A stretch of 64,000 nt of DNA. Origin: Symbiodinium microadriaticum (lineage: Eukaryota > Sar > Dinophyceae > Suessiales > Symbiodiniaceae). The notes under the pieces are model-generated. The model was not told the origin of the DNA. It did no database searches and saw only the letters and a list, made by a program, of their open reading frames with translations. Shown one piece after another: positions 32,000-43,479 of the stretch; the stretch's first letter is position 1; the number at the start of each line of letters is the position of its first letter. The position numbers and the translations under genes were made by a program. The stretch covers positions 94,372 through 158,371 of the forward strand of contig LSRX01001088.1 in the NCBI GenBank assembly GCA_001939145.1, written 5' to 3'.

Positions 32000-34900
32000 C
32001 GCTCAGGCTGAGCGGGGTCAAAGATGCCCATGGCTTGCGGCTGAATTCGCTGTCATCCGCTGATGCGGCTTCATTAGCGTCACTGCGTGGGGGCCTGCCA
32101 GTGACTCTATAGAGTCAGTGTTTCGATGGGAGACGCGCTCAAGAGGTGACTGCAGGCGGAGGGTCGGCGAAATTGCAACAACACAGGCTTCTGCACTGCT
32201 GGGATGGTGGACAATGGGAAATCGTGTCTTGGACCAGCTAATCGTCTCGGACATCACGTTCTGCTTCTGCTCTCCGCTGCTGGAAACCACAAAACTGCTA
32301 AAAACACTTCAGAGCTCGGACCTCTGCCGGCCACCGCTCTGGTCCTTCCAAGAGCTCCTGCAGAGCAAAAAGAGGAAGTCCGGTCCATCCCCCACCCCCG
32401 CCGCGCGCCTTCAGGAGGACGCACTCTTGCACTTGAGCCCTGGCCTGAGCAGAGGCTTTCTACAGTTCTACCGGGCCATATCCCCCCCCCGCCGCACCTC
32501 GATGCGTACAGGATGTGGGCCGGGGCAGCAGGAGTTCTGGAAGGCCTGACTTAAGGCAGAAAGAGACCGGTCTCACGCGAGACCCGCTCCCAAAACCGCC
32601 CTTCGCTCACCCTGCGGCAACGATTGTTGAAGCTGTCGCCACGGCGCCGGACCTGCAGCGCAGCGCGCGAACAGTGCAGAGCATCGTACTTAGTAGCGAC
32701 ACCCATTGCAACGTCGCCTTCTTTTCACCCCCTTCTTTGCCCTCCTTTGGGTCATTCCTTTGTAGCTCCTGCCACAAGAAGCCGGCAGGCCGCACGCTGC
32801 GCCCAGCTGAGCCCGCTGCTCAGACCCTCAAGTTCAGCGCTGGGCATTCTTTCCCACCAGGCGGTGAAAGGGACCGTCCCAAGCATGCGCTTGGAATCTC
32901 GGCTCTGACATCTCTGCCAGCTCGGTAACTTGCTGACTTGTTGGCCTTCCACAACGGAGCGGTCGCAGCACCACCCGACCAGCGAAACCCAGGAAGCGCA
33001 GCCTGAAAGACAACAGGATGTTGCAGGCACCAGACATAAGCTGCCTGTGTTCGTCCTGGGCTACTGGGGTGCCCGCAGCGTGCTGTCTCGTCGCGGCGCC
33101 TGCTTTGGACTGTCGCACCGACTTCCAAGGCGACCCTCCCCTGAATCTTAGATAAGTGAAGAAAAGCGCTGCAGCATTCTCTGTCTCTCCGTGTGTTGCA
33201 CGTCACAGCACATTCAATTTTTCGGGAGGTCATTGAGTCATATAGTAATTCTGCAGATCCGTCTTGTCTGCTGCCGTCCGCGCGGGACGGCCGCAAAGGA
33301 CTCGGCGACTTTGTAGCGGACTCCAAGGCGGCTATTGGGACTTGTGACCTGGTGGCTTCATGCAGGAAAGTTGCAGCTTCTTGCGAAGGGCCCGTGTTGA
33401 ACACGGCACGCCAATGTGGCCGCCAGGCCGGCGAATCTCCGGAGGTCCACCGCAGCGGTGCTCTTTGCCGTCGCCGGGCCTTTGCCTCGTTTTTTGCTCT
33501 TACCTGCATGGATTGAGCGGAACGCACTGCTCGGCAGGGTCATAGCCAAGGATTCTGCGTGCTAGCTCCTGCGGTGAAACCGTCGAGATTGTGTAGGAGA
33601 GCATTTTCGCGAACATCCTAGACATGATTATGATTGGAACCCAGAGCCACTGTCAAGCTGCTGTGTGCTGGAGTTGCTCTTTTGTCTCGGGGCCCATGCA
33701 GAACACGCTGCGTGAACCAGACAAGAGCTTTCCTTCCTCGTACACGAACGGAGATGGGCATGTGCGTTGCACAACAGCTCAATACTAAATTCGTTTTTTG
33801 TGCGGCTTCCAGCATCTCCACATCTCGTTTTGGCAGCTGAATATGGAAACTTAAACCCTAACTAATCGCGCCTCGGCTGAGGGCACCTCCCCTGATAACC
33901 ACGGCGTGCCACCGCCGATGGGAATCGTCCACGATGTAAGCCACGGGCCACAACATGAGAGAATCAGCATTTTGCATGTAGACAGCGAGTCAACACGGGA
34001 TCCTTGCACCAGAAATATCATTTCGATCTGCTGCCAACTACAGCATCAGCAACCTACACGATGTGCCACATATCACGATGTATTGATCGAAACAAAGCCA
34101 CCATGCCATGCTACGCCGCGCCGCCTCGTTGAATTCTGGGAAACGGATGCCCAAAACATTGGCATCCTCGCTGGCACCATGCACCAGACCATGCAGTGTG
34201 GGCTGTAACTGCACTCCCCAGACTTGCTCACACGACAGAGGCGGCCTCAAATGCGTGGTCTGCTGGCAACGACCTGAACTGCAAAGGAGCCTGGGAACGT
34301 GTTGTCAGAGTGGTACACCAAGGCTCCCGGCGGCCAGCCGTGAGCCCGCAGTACCAGGTTGCACAAAACGTGGAACTGACAAGAACACACAGAAGTACAG
34401 GTCTTGCAGCGCGAGATCTCGAGAACCTCCCAAGCATGCCGCTCGGGAAAATAGAACGTCTGAGACCTCAGAAATCAGAACTCTGAGGCTTAATGGCCTG
34501 GGTTTGGCTTGAAGGCCGCAACGCTCTTGTTGGCTTCTGGCACAAAAAACAGTTTCAAGCCAACTCCTGCACACCAGTTCGAGGGAATGCCCACACATTG
34601 GCAATCACACTGTCCGGGCTCATGCTCAGCTACACCGACACTTGCAGGTACAAGGCTTTGGTGAAGGGATCCCATGTCGTTTGGGAGCAGCTTGAAAGCT
34701 TCAGGGGCTTCAGGGGTTCAGGTGCGAGCAGTGACATACAGCGCCTTTCTGTCGCGTGGCTACGGTTACGGCAGCTTCCCAGCCCGTGAAGCTTCGAAGC
34801 CCAGCTTCGGGGCGGATGGTACAAGATCTTCTTGTAGTCTGTCAAACACTGCTGCATGCAGTCGTTTAACCTCTTGTCTATTTCTTGGCACTTTACGAGA

Positions 34901-35570
34901 TTGCTCTCGTCTGAGGCTCCGGGGAGAAGTCGCACGTTCCCTGGTATCCTGCTTTGCGTGGCGACTCGACTCACATCCTGTGATACCCCGTTCAGCGATT
35001 CCGGTCTTATGCATCCAAGCATGCAGCACTGTGTCAGCGCATTGATGTGCCGCTGCAGAACCTGAGGCTCCTACTCATACAGATCGGCTTGTGCATAGAG
35101 CCTCATGAACACGGTCTTTATTTCTCAAAGCAGCAACCGGAAGGTTATGTTGCAGCAGGTAGGGGCGCTGCAACCTGCGCCGAACCAGGCAGCTGCGAGC
35201 ATGGCGACAGATCAACTCCGCTGCCTCCGAGCAGTCTAAGCTTTGGCTCGGCTGACAGAGATCTCAAGTGGCCTTCCGCTCCCTGCGCTGCAGACTCCGC
35301 TGCAGTCTGCACAGAGACAGATTCCAGACCGCACATTCTCAGCACAGTGCTGAGACACCGGCATCCATCTCCGAACACGAGCCTGCAGCACAAACTTGGA
35401 TTCAGACAACGGGGCACCGAAGCAGCCTGAACAGCGCAGGGTTCATCACTGTTGTCAGCGCGCTGCTGTAACAGTGCTCAGACGGCTTTGCCGACAGGCG
35501 GTCCCTGCTTCGACATACTGCCTTCAGGCAGTTCTCCACACGGATGTTGCACTCAATTAAGAGAGCCTCC
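32000..35570. other. region without a defined gene
   Basis: Isolated minus-strand segments may be exons, for example about 34,860-34,960 (VKCQEIDKRLNDCMQQCL, then TDYKKILYH). None can be joined or named. The rest has no recognisable motif or clear repeat. Confidence 0.3.
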
Positions 35571-35578
35571 TGCTACGA

Positions 35579-35880
35579 TCATTCCTCCTCCAAGACTCCT
35601 TCCAAGACTCTGAGATCTTGCAGCGCCTTTGGCATCTCGCAAGATTGGCTAAGTGTCTTTTGCACCTCGTTTAAAAGGAAGCGCTTGAGGATCTGTTCCT
35701 GAAGAGGCACACAGACCGTATAGTCCTTGCCTCTGAAGTGTGATCAGCGCTCCAAGTCCTCGTGCTTGCCACGGCAGATGATGTCCTCTTCGGTGCAGCC
35801 ATCGGCACCCAACAAGGCCATAAAGGTTCCATCTGTCCGAAGCCGGACGGAGGCCTGGGAAATGCAAACAGTCTGCCCCC
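35579..35880 (-). CDS. C-terminal exons of an unknown gene with a probable 39-nt GC-AG intron
   Basis: Reading the minus strand, SVRLRTDGTFMALLGADG and CTEEDIICRG are followed by a TGA (35,744-35,746), after which the same frame resumes with GKDYTVCVPLQEQILKRF and NEVQKTLSQSCEMPKALQ and ends at a TGA (35,579-35,581) after EGVLEEE. The TGA lies in a 39-base segment (35,731-35,769) that begins GC, ends AG and is flanked by a GCAAG direct repeat. Removing it keeps the frame and fits dinoflagellate introns with repeated junctions, though 39 bases is extremely short. Otherwise this is a nonsense mutation. Function unknown. Confidence 0.5.
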
Positions 35881-36519
35881 TCGGCGATTCGCCAACGAGC
35901 TCCGCTGAGCTCCGCTGAGCTCCGCTGCATGCTGGAGCACGTCGCTTCCAGCAACCCGCACAGCGCTCAAGACGAAGGCCCTGCAAGCCGCAGAGTAGGA
36001 AATGAGTTACTCCAGAGACACTAGCCGTCACTGGCACACGCTGCTATCGGCAACGGACGTCTGCTGAGATGATGTGGGGCCTGTGAAACAAAACTACCGA
36101 AGAATCCACTTTCCGCGCCACACTCCGCACATGTCCAACGCACGCTTTCCCTGACATGATCAAGCAATGTGTCGCTCCCCGTCCTGTTGGATCGAAGTCG
36201 ACGTGAAGCCCACCTGCACAGTTGGACAACCTAATTCGCGCACATGGCATCTGCAAAGACTCACGAAGTGAGAAGGGAACATCTGTTGCTAGTCCGCTCA
36301 GCAGCTGCACGTGTGCCCACTCTAAGAGTAATCTATCAATGTCAGACGGAACAGATGCGCCAAAAACACTGGCAAAGAAAGGAGAAGGGTGTTGAGGATG
36401 GGGAGTGTACATGTAATTGTACCTGTAGCTAGAGGCAAAGGAGCGCACCCTCTTGCGCTGCCCTCTGGCAGATCGTGGACGAGCCTGATTCCATGGCCGT
36501 TCTGTCGCACTGCTGTCAT

Positions 36520-38240
36520 CACCACCTCGATTCAGAGGTTATTCTGGCAGATCCCAGTCCCCTCGACCAGCGCCAGCCCGCCTCTTCGTCATCACGGAGC
36601 TCCTTGCTGGCGAGTTCCAGGGCCATTCCGTCCAAGCGAACAGCCTCCGACAGCGCACCCGACGGGATAGCAACATGAACACATGTGAAGCTCAGCGAAA
36701 GAAAGTGCGGTGGGTGCGGCAGAGATGTGCTTGGAAGCGTCGGCACCTCGAGCACCAGCTCGCGGTCGCTGTGGAAGCCCGGAGGCAGGGCGGCCCCGTT
36801 CAGGACGGCCGCCTGCACCACCTCGCAAAAAGAGCGGACCGAGGGCGCTGAAGCACAGCGCGCTGAACCGGGGGGGGGGGGCGATGTCTTCGACACGCTG
36901 CCCGGCCTCCCGATCCTCGCGCAGCTCCTCGGAGGCAAACTCCAGTGCTCCGCCGAACCTGAGGCGAGGCAGGGCGAAGCGTCGGAGCGAAGCTTCCCAA
37001 AGCTTCCGGCACCGCGCCCGGGCCGGGCTGCGGCCTGCGGACCGCCGTCATCACCACCTCCTTGTCTGCACACGCTTCCTCGGAGAAAGCCGCCTGAGGC
37101 ACGACGGGACCGGACGGGACCGGACGGGAGCGACGGGACCGCTGTGCCCTGGAAAAAGATCCCGGCCAAGGCATCACCGCGTTGGCTCAGGACCTCCGTG
37201 CAAAACAAAGCCGCCCTTAAGTTTCCGGACTTCCCAAAAGCTCCAGGCCTCCAGCAGGAAGTCTCGGTCGGAGCGAATCTCTTCGCCTACCCTGCTGAGC
37301 ATCACCGGGTGGAGAGCCACTGCGCCGACGAGAAATGCCCGGTCAGTGGCCAGCGGACCCTGCGGAAGCGGCAAGGAAGAGGCCAAGAAAAGGGAGCAAA
37401 GAATGCAGAGCATTGCAGAGCAAAGAGTAAGAGTTCTCAAGGACTGCGCCTCCAAAGCTGCCACCAGTGCCCCAGGGCTGTGTCTCCCAAGCTCCAGCAC
37501 CCAAGCGCCGTCCCTTCGCAGCTCCTCTGATGCGTAGAAAAGGGCCTCGGCACTTGCACAACAGAAGAGTTGACGAGAGCTGAAGCTTGGAAAGCTTGGG
37601 GACTCTGAAGATCTCACATCCTTTGCCGCCTCGCGGCCGCACCAGATTGGCGGACGGCGGCCTGCACCAAGGTCCGGTCCTTCCGGAGCTGCTCCGAAGC
37701 GAACTGCAAAGCCTCCCCGCGGTGGCAGACGGCCTGTCAGAGCCAAAGAACTGCACAGCTGCAAATGTATCCATCTTCTCCCTCTCGAGGCCTCCAATAC
37801 TACGGCGAAATCGTCCCGGATGACATCGGGTGCTTCCTCCAAGGCCGCAGGCCGCGCGCCCACGCCTTGGCTCAGAGCTGTCAACACGTCGTGCACTCTT
37901 CGCCTCTTCGCTCCCACCAAAACCAATAGGCCCCATCTTGGGTCGTGCCAACAAGGCGCGCAGTTGCCAGGCCGCCTGGCGCTCCGAGCTCGGGACCGCA
38001 GCGACGCGGAGCTCCCGCGACGGCGNCTCGGGACCGCAGCGACGCGGAGCTCCCGCGACGGCGGCAGAATCCCGGACAAGAACTCTCCATCTTCCAAGCA
38101 CGGCGATGGGCCGCCGCCAAAGGGGCCGCCGCCACCCGTCTCCTCCAGGGCCTCTCGAGAGCAGAGACAGAGACGGGAACATCCGACGGACTCCCCGCGC
38201 GTTGGCCGTCGCCTCAGCGAGGACCAATCGCTGCCGAAGG
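36520..38240 (-). CDS. DUF4116-repeat protein gene (multiple exons)
   Basis: At least seven DUF4116-type repeats can be read on the minus strand in changing frames: GEALQFASEQLRKDRTLVQA (about 37,650-37,720), LFYASEELRRDGAWVLELG (about 37,480-37,540), GEEIRSDRDFLLEAW (about 37,235-37,310), AALFCTEVLSQRGDALAG (about 37,155-37,205), EEACADKEVVMTAVR (about 37,045-37,090), GALEFASEELREDREAG (about 36,905-36,960), PPGFHSDRELVLEV (about 36,735-36,790) and ALELASKELRDDEEAG (about 36,580-36,630). The family consensus is A-x-x-x-A-S-E-E-L-R-x-D-x-x-x-V-x-x-A-V. Its function is unknown; copies are abundant in dinoflagellate proteomes. Introns separate the repeats, so each exon holds about one. A single N and a 37-bp duplication at 37,989-38,063 disrupt the 5' part. 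Ends are not defined. Confidence 0.72.
37989..38063. repeat. 37-bp exact duplication around a single N (38,026)
   Basis: The 37 bases at 37,989-38,025 recur exactly at 38,027-38,063 with one N between. This is most simply overlapping contig ends not merged during scaffolding. Confidence 0.85.
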
Positions 38241-38939
38241 AGCGGTGCTTCTGTCAGTTCCTGCGCTCTGTCAGCCCCTCCGGCCCCTCCCCTCCCCGAA
38301 TTTCTCGTGCCCAGTCACGCTGTCCTGAATTCGGGCCCTGAGGTCCCCTACGGTCCAAGATGACGGTGCATCCAAGTGCAAGCCTGATCCCACAAGCGGC
38401 ACACAGCACCAAACTCGTTACATGATGGGTGACGTTGATGCGTTGACGTGGACTCAGCTTTGCTTCCCCCTCGGACGTCTGCTCAAGATGGTCCGCCAGG
38501 TGATCGATCGGACCCCGTTTTAATGGAGTGGCAACAGAAAGTGCTTCTGTCAGCTTCCCGCAAGTTTGCGTCGAACGGTCCGTAGACAAATTTCTGCCTT
38601 TACTGCGGCAGCCGAGTCTGTTTTGAGAAGACGTGGGCGACCCCAACAAACTCGCTTGCTTCAGAGGCACTGTAGGGATGCTTAGGTCTGTTCGATCCCC
38701 AGACCCGAAAAGGTTTCAAGAGTAAACTGCAGCTTGGAGGATCTTGAAGGGTTGGGTCCTTTGGTGCCTGTCGCCCTGTCGCGCTGTCATGGCCACGCTG
38801 CCTACTTGGCCTACTTCTCAAAAGCTCGAAATCTGTGGGCGCCTCCAAAATGGGAGTCACAGAGGCCGGAATGCTTGAATTCCACGAAAACAGGGATGGT
38901 TCTCATCTCTGAGCCCGGCTGCGGGCTCGGGAAGACAGC

Positions 38940-39220
38940 TGGCAAGAATATCAGACTCCTCCGCTTGCAGCCCAGCCCCTGCCTCGATGAGCTTCAACGC
39001 CCTGCGTCGCAGCATCTCCTGAACCCCGTGCTAGGCTGCAGGGGCCAGTGCACAGAGGACGCGAACTGCGGAGAACTGCGGAGCGCCTTCGCGTCCAAGA
39101 GCAAGTCCAGCTCATCGATCTCGCCCAAATATTCCTAGGACTGACTAGGAGACAGCGAGGCCGCAGGTTCTTGGTCTCTGTCGCTCCTTGACGTACTCCG
39201 CCATGTCTTTTCGCCACAAC
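38940..39220 (-). CDS. exons of an unknown gene, including a 48-nt mini-exon
   Basis: Three minus-strand exons join in frame. Exon A ends LWRKDMAEYVK (to 39,187). A 52-nt intron (39,135-39,186) starts GA and ends AG. Exon B (39,087-39,134, 48 nt) encodes EYLGEIDELDLLLDAK. A 68-nt intron (39,019-39,086) starts GC and ends AG. Exon C (39,018 down to about 38,940) encodes EMLRRRALKLIEAGAGLQ then AEESDI. The spliced product is one acidic/basic helical segment, which supports the model. Both junctions repeat the bases AGGA or AGG. No family was recognised. Further exons on either side are likely. Confidence 0.6.
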
Positions 39221-39289
39221 AGGCGTCGAGCCTTAGAGCAAAAACATCCGCCAAGAAACTTGCAGCTGCAGTTGTAGCTGCACGGCGTT

Positions 39290-40110
39290 CATCATGTATT
39301 ACCCATGACCTCGTACAAAAGCCACTTAAAAGCGCGCAACGCGCAAAGCAGCATCATGTTGCATCTTTGTGGAACTGTGTGCATAGAGTCTACAGTCGAA
39401 GGCAGAGTGTGGCAAACGACCTGACGCCGAATTGTAACACCACATGACGCCGAGTTGTCTCCTGAGGCCGAATTGGGATGGAGATATAGAAAATGCAACA
39501 ACACCAAAATAGAAGAACACAACAAAGCTTAGTACCAAGAGCATAAAGATGAATTGAAAGAAGGTAATAATAGATACAAGAATGAATATATTGAGTGCTC
39601 TGTTTGTAAATGCTTTGTTTATAAACATAGACAAACACGGCCTAACGAAACATTTAAACATCAGAAAAAACATAAGAAATCACAAGCGTTCATAATCATA
39701 TTACTACAAAAATCCTGTTACAGATGTAGACAAGCCACCACAGAAACTACAACAGTATACCAAAACCCCAACATAAATTGACACAGCGACAACAAATAAA
39801 CACATAGAAAAACTCTTCCAGAACAAAAGCCCTAGACAAGAACAACGATCAATACTACAATATAAAAACTTTGTGTTCAGAACATGAAGGAGGTAGCACG
39901 TAAATATTTCTTGGGAAATTATAGAAATTGCGGTACAATTTGTGTAACAGCGTCAGAGGTGCACTAGTGTGGAAATGAATACGGTAATTTGTGCAAAATA
40001 TGCTCCAAGAATGGACTTGGGCATACTGAACTAGATTAATATAACGGACGCCTAAAAATGTATAATGATCAAGGGGTGCTAGGCAGGGCGGAGCTGAGAG
40101 CCTCAGAACC
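39290..40110. other. AT-rich island
   Basis: A stretch much richer in A and T than its surroundings. A plus-strand ORF at about 39,554-39,781 (75 aa) has a zinc-finger-like pattern: IECSVCKCF followed by ETFKHQKKH. Short GACGCCGA.TTG repeats occur at 39,420-39,475. Origin is unclear; a virus-like or organelle-like insert is possible but not shown. Confidence 0.4.
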
Positions 40111-40244
40111 AACCTTTTGCTAATTTTATGGGGGAGGGCACGGCCGGATACCATAAGGTGGGGGAAGTTGAGTCGCTAATCGTGACAACAGGTCCTTGTG
40201 TTACACATGTTGCGTACTCCAATTCAGGCCAGCCAAAGCCTCAG

Positions 40245-40931
40245 CTAAGGAGGGTGCAGAGCCCACCACAAAGACGAAAGCAGAGGGGCAGGGCGGGGAC
40301 GCGGGGGAAGGGCGCCGCCACAGGCCACAGCCGGCATGGGGTCGGGGGGGGAGGGGTTGTGGCAGACCTGCATCTTTATACACGTTTGCATGGCACAACT
40401 TGTAGAACACCGCAAACCACAATAATAAACAAACTCAAGCCCCATGGCAGGCCACTCTCCATAAGCAAGGACAAATACTGACAGCTTCCTGTCATGCACT
40501 CCGCGCGGCATGGTTAAGAGAAACGAAGAAGTTCCAAAGGGAAATTTGGGAACCCAGCCCCACGTTGCAGCGCTCTTACGGCTTGCACCATTCGAACCTG
40601 AGAGGGTCAGGGGCTCAGAAGGTGCTCGTCTTGCGGGATGGGTGCAGAACCTTGTGCCGCTCCACGGATCGACGCATATGAAATCCACGCCAAACAGCCT
40701 GCAAAGGGGACTAAGCTCCCGTGTTCGCTCCCGCCACTGGCCACCAGACGCTGAGATGCTCTGCGCGGGCCTGTATGCAGCCTCGGTGAATCCAACACTC
40801 TCCAACAGCAGCACGGGCAGTGCCGACTGCACTGCAAACAAGTCGGTCGCCCACGCGCCGGGGATGCGTTCTGATGATGGCCCTCCATGACGCGAATCTC
40901 CTGCGGCACGCACGCTAGCCGCTAGCCCCAT
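40245..40931 (-). CDS. hypothetical protein (228 aa), uncertain
   Basis: A minus-strand ORF from an ATG at 40,931, 31 bases past the end of the two-exon gene. Its middle reads like globular protein (RLFGVDFICVDPWSGTRF, PKFPFGTSSFLLTMPRG, LSVFVLAYGEWPAMGLEF). The C-terminal third runs into G/C-rich sequence and looks less coding. The plus strand has a competing frame (40,510-40,890). No family was recognised. Confidence 0.25.
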   Translation of the reverse strand: MGLAASVRAAGDSRHGGPSSERIPGAWATDLFAVQSALPVLLLESVGFTEAAYRPAQSISASGGQWRERTRELSPLCRLFGVDFICVDPWSGTRFCTHPARRAPSEPLTLSGSNGASRKSAATWGWVPKFPFGTSSFLLTMPRGVHDRKLSVFVLAYGEWPAMGLEFVYYCGLRCSTSCAMQTCIKMQVCHNPSPPDPMPAVACGGALPPRPRPAPLLSSLWWALHPP

Positions 40932-40961
40932 GCAAGCAAGCTTCGGACATGACCAGCCAGC

Positions 40962-41428
40962 TCATGGGTCCTGCAGCGCCAGACGAATCATAAAGTCATC
41001 CTTCCGGGGAGAGCCGCATGAGGCCAGGCTCAGGCACCAGCAGAACAGGACGTAAGGCCGTAAGGCCTTCTCCTCAAAGGCCAAGCTTCTTCTGGAGCCA
41101 TTGACCTGCTCACAGAGGAAACGATGTTGCAGGAGCTCGGCGGGCCATCGCGCCCAGGAGGGGGCCTCCAGATCCAAAGAGTCGGGATCCAGCAGCCTCA
41201 ACAGATCCCTAGAGCCCTAGAGCAAAGACGAAAACGAAAATGGAAGAGACAAGAGAGAGCCGAGAGCAGGTGGCGTGGCCTGGCCCCGAAGCGCGCGGAC
41301 CGGGACAACACGGACCAGACCACCTCGGGAAAAGCCACACCGAGCCGAGCCGCGACTGCTAAACGGCTCCGCCTGTTGAATTCTTCGTAATCCACCTCCT
41401 GCACTGCTGCACGTTTCTTGCGAGCCAT
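40962..41428 (-). CDS. two-exon gene, unknown 131-residue protein
   Basis: Exon 1 (41,280-41,428) begins with ATG and encodes MARKKRAAVQEVDYEEFNRR through ARFGA plus two bases. Exon 2 (40,962-41,208) completes the Arg codon and continues DLLRLLDPDSLDLEAPSW to IRLALQDP and TGA. The exons total 396 nt, an exact multiple of three. The 71-nt intron (41,209-41,279) has a GC donor after AG and an AG acceptor preceded by a T-rich tract, and repeats AGG at both junctions, as in dinoflagellates. The basic N-terminus could be a nuclear signal. No domain was recognised. Confidence 0.65.
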
Positions 41429-41439
41429 ACCGTTGCATT

Positions 41440-43230
41440 GACCCTGCTGTCTTGTGGCAGCCTATCCGTCCAAGGACCTCTGCCCTTTGTGTTCTTTGTG
41501 TGGATTGCTGCTGGCTTCAACGATTTTCAATCCCGCTCCACAAGCTTCAAGCCCAGAAGATTAATCGAAAGGCTTGGGCGGGCACATCCCACTCTGGCCC
41601 CAGGCGCTCTGGCTCTGTTACCATGCGGTGGTCCACCTCAATGCTCTGCAACTGCACAGGGCATGAAGCACATCACAGGGCCAGACTGCTAGAATCGACG
41701 GCTTTTCCTCCAGCACCACAGATCGAATCGTAGGATCACCTTCTCGGCAGGCACATGCCAGGCATGTGCAATTCAACAGCATCATGATTGCGCGCATGAC
41801 CTTGATTTTGATTACACAGCTGAAACATCAGCACGCACATCGCTTTGCGCTGCTTTTGTTAGGGGTTTGCTTGCAAAGGTAGTTTGGAGTCTGTCGGTTC
41901 TTCCGAAAGTCTGACGGGAGTTTACTTTATGCTCTCCCAGCTTTAAATTGCGAAGATCGTATGTATGCAGTTACGTTGTTGAAGGTCCCGCAGTGCTTTT
42001 AGTACTAGTATCCACTCCATCATATTTTTCCTCCGGTCTAACTTCTTAACTGTCAGTCTGCTGCTCCGCTCAAGTGCGAAACCGAAGAGACTCGCAGCTT
42101 CCGCTCTCAAGCGCTATATGCACATGGAAAACCAGTTGCCAGTCCCGTACTGGCGTTAACAAGATCTCTGAAGATCCAAGGCTTCTGACGACTGGGTAGG
42201 TGAGCCTTCCACTTTTGACAGACACATGGTATATACGGTATAAATTAACACAAATCCCGGGAGTGGACCGAGGCTGCGGAAGTGCAAACTGACACCCCAC
42301 AAATTGCTAGTCAGACGTTAACCGAGCGGAGGACGGCAGGACAGCAGACGCCGCCTGCCACGGGATTTTGGAAGATGGTCAACCAGATCAAAGCCTCAGT
42401 TCGTCCGGATTCCCTGACACTCTTGCCAACACACAGACACACGAAAAGGTCTCCAGGACCGCCACAGGGCATCCACACAAACTCAGCACATCCTGCCACC
42501 TGCACTTGCAACACATGGGCACAGGTGGCTCTTCTCTTCCCGGGGCGGCTCGATCCATGTCGCTCGCACTTGCCTTTCGTTCTCTAGGGGTTGGGAGGTC
42601 TTGTCACGGACCCCCACCCCTCACGGAGCACCCTTCTGTTGGGAAAACGTGGGACTTCTAAAGCAGCTTGGATGTGGCGGCTCCGCCAAAACCCCACGTC
42701 AAACCCGACCGTACGCACCACAAAACAAGCCTCAACAAGCTCGAGGGCGGACTGAAACATGCACGGGAAATGTCTTTGGTCTTCAGATGGTACGGGAGAA
42801 TCTTGAAATCGGAAATTTCAAGTTTGATTTCGCGCAAGAAAACCAATCTGCCAATCCAAGGAACAACAAGCGAATAAGGGAACACATTCCTTTGAAGACT
42901 TGAATTTATCGACACACCACAATCTCAAGCTTAACTTTCTCTTTCGTTTCTTGCCAGTCTTACCCTCGTTTGTCCCTGTTTATGTGTTTTCTGCAAGGTT
43001 CTGGTATTGATGAGCCGGAAAGGCAACGAACTAATGAGGGATAACACTTGACATCACATCTGTCTTGTCGACTTCAAAAGGGACATCGAGGAAAGAGATT
43101 TCATACCCTGCAAGCAGCTATACATGCTATCGGGTCCCAGGCATTGCCCGGCCCCCAGGAGTGTGAGGCTTTAAACAAAGCTATTTCAAACGATAAAAAA
43201 AACTTTTTGAAAAGATCAAAAAACTATTTA
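41440..43230. other. no recognisable gene
   Basis: No motif-bearing frame and no strong repeat. GC content falls towards 43 kb. Confidence 0.35.
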
Positions 43231-43372
43231 AGAGATCAAAAAAACTGCTCCTCCATCTATAAGCAAAATAGAGAGGAGGCAGGCAAATTAAAGATCAAAA
43301 CACGATTTTAGGGATCAAAAAACTGTTCCCATTTTGTAAGCAAAATAACTAGGAGGCAGGATCATGCGCGTT
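43190..43372 (+). repeat. A-rich direct repeats with GATCAAAAAACTG and AGGAGGCAGG
   Basis: A unit with GATCAAAAAACTG..CC, then TAAGCAAAATA and GAGGAGGCAGG occurs at about 43,237-43,294 and 43,314-43,362. Further GATCAAAA words lie at 43,215-43,230 and 43,293-43,300. Confidence 0.75.
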
Positions 43373-43479
43373 CCAGGTGCAGGGTTTGCCCTCCGTTTGC
43401 TTCCGGAATCCCGCCATTGCATACGGAAGAACTCAGTCCAACAGAACCCACAAGAACTCGGGGTATAAATCCTTCCGGC

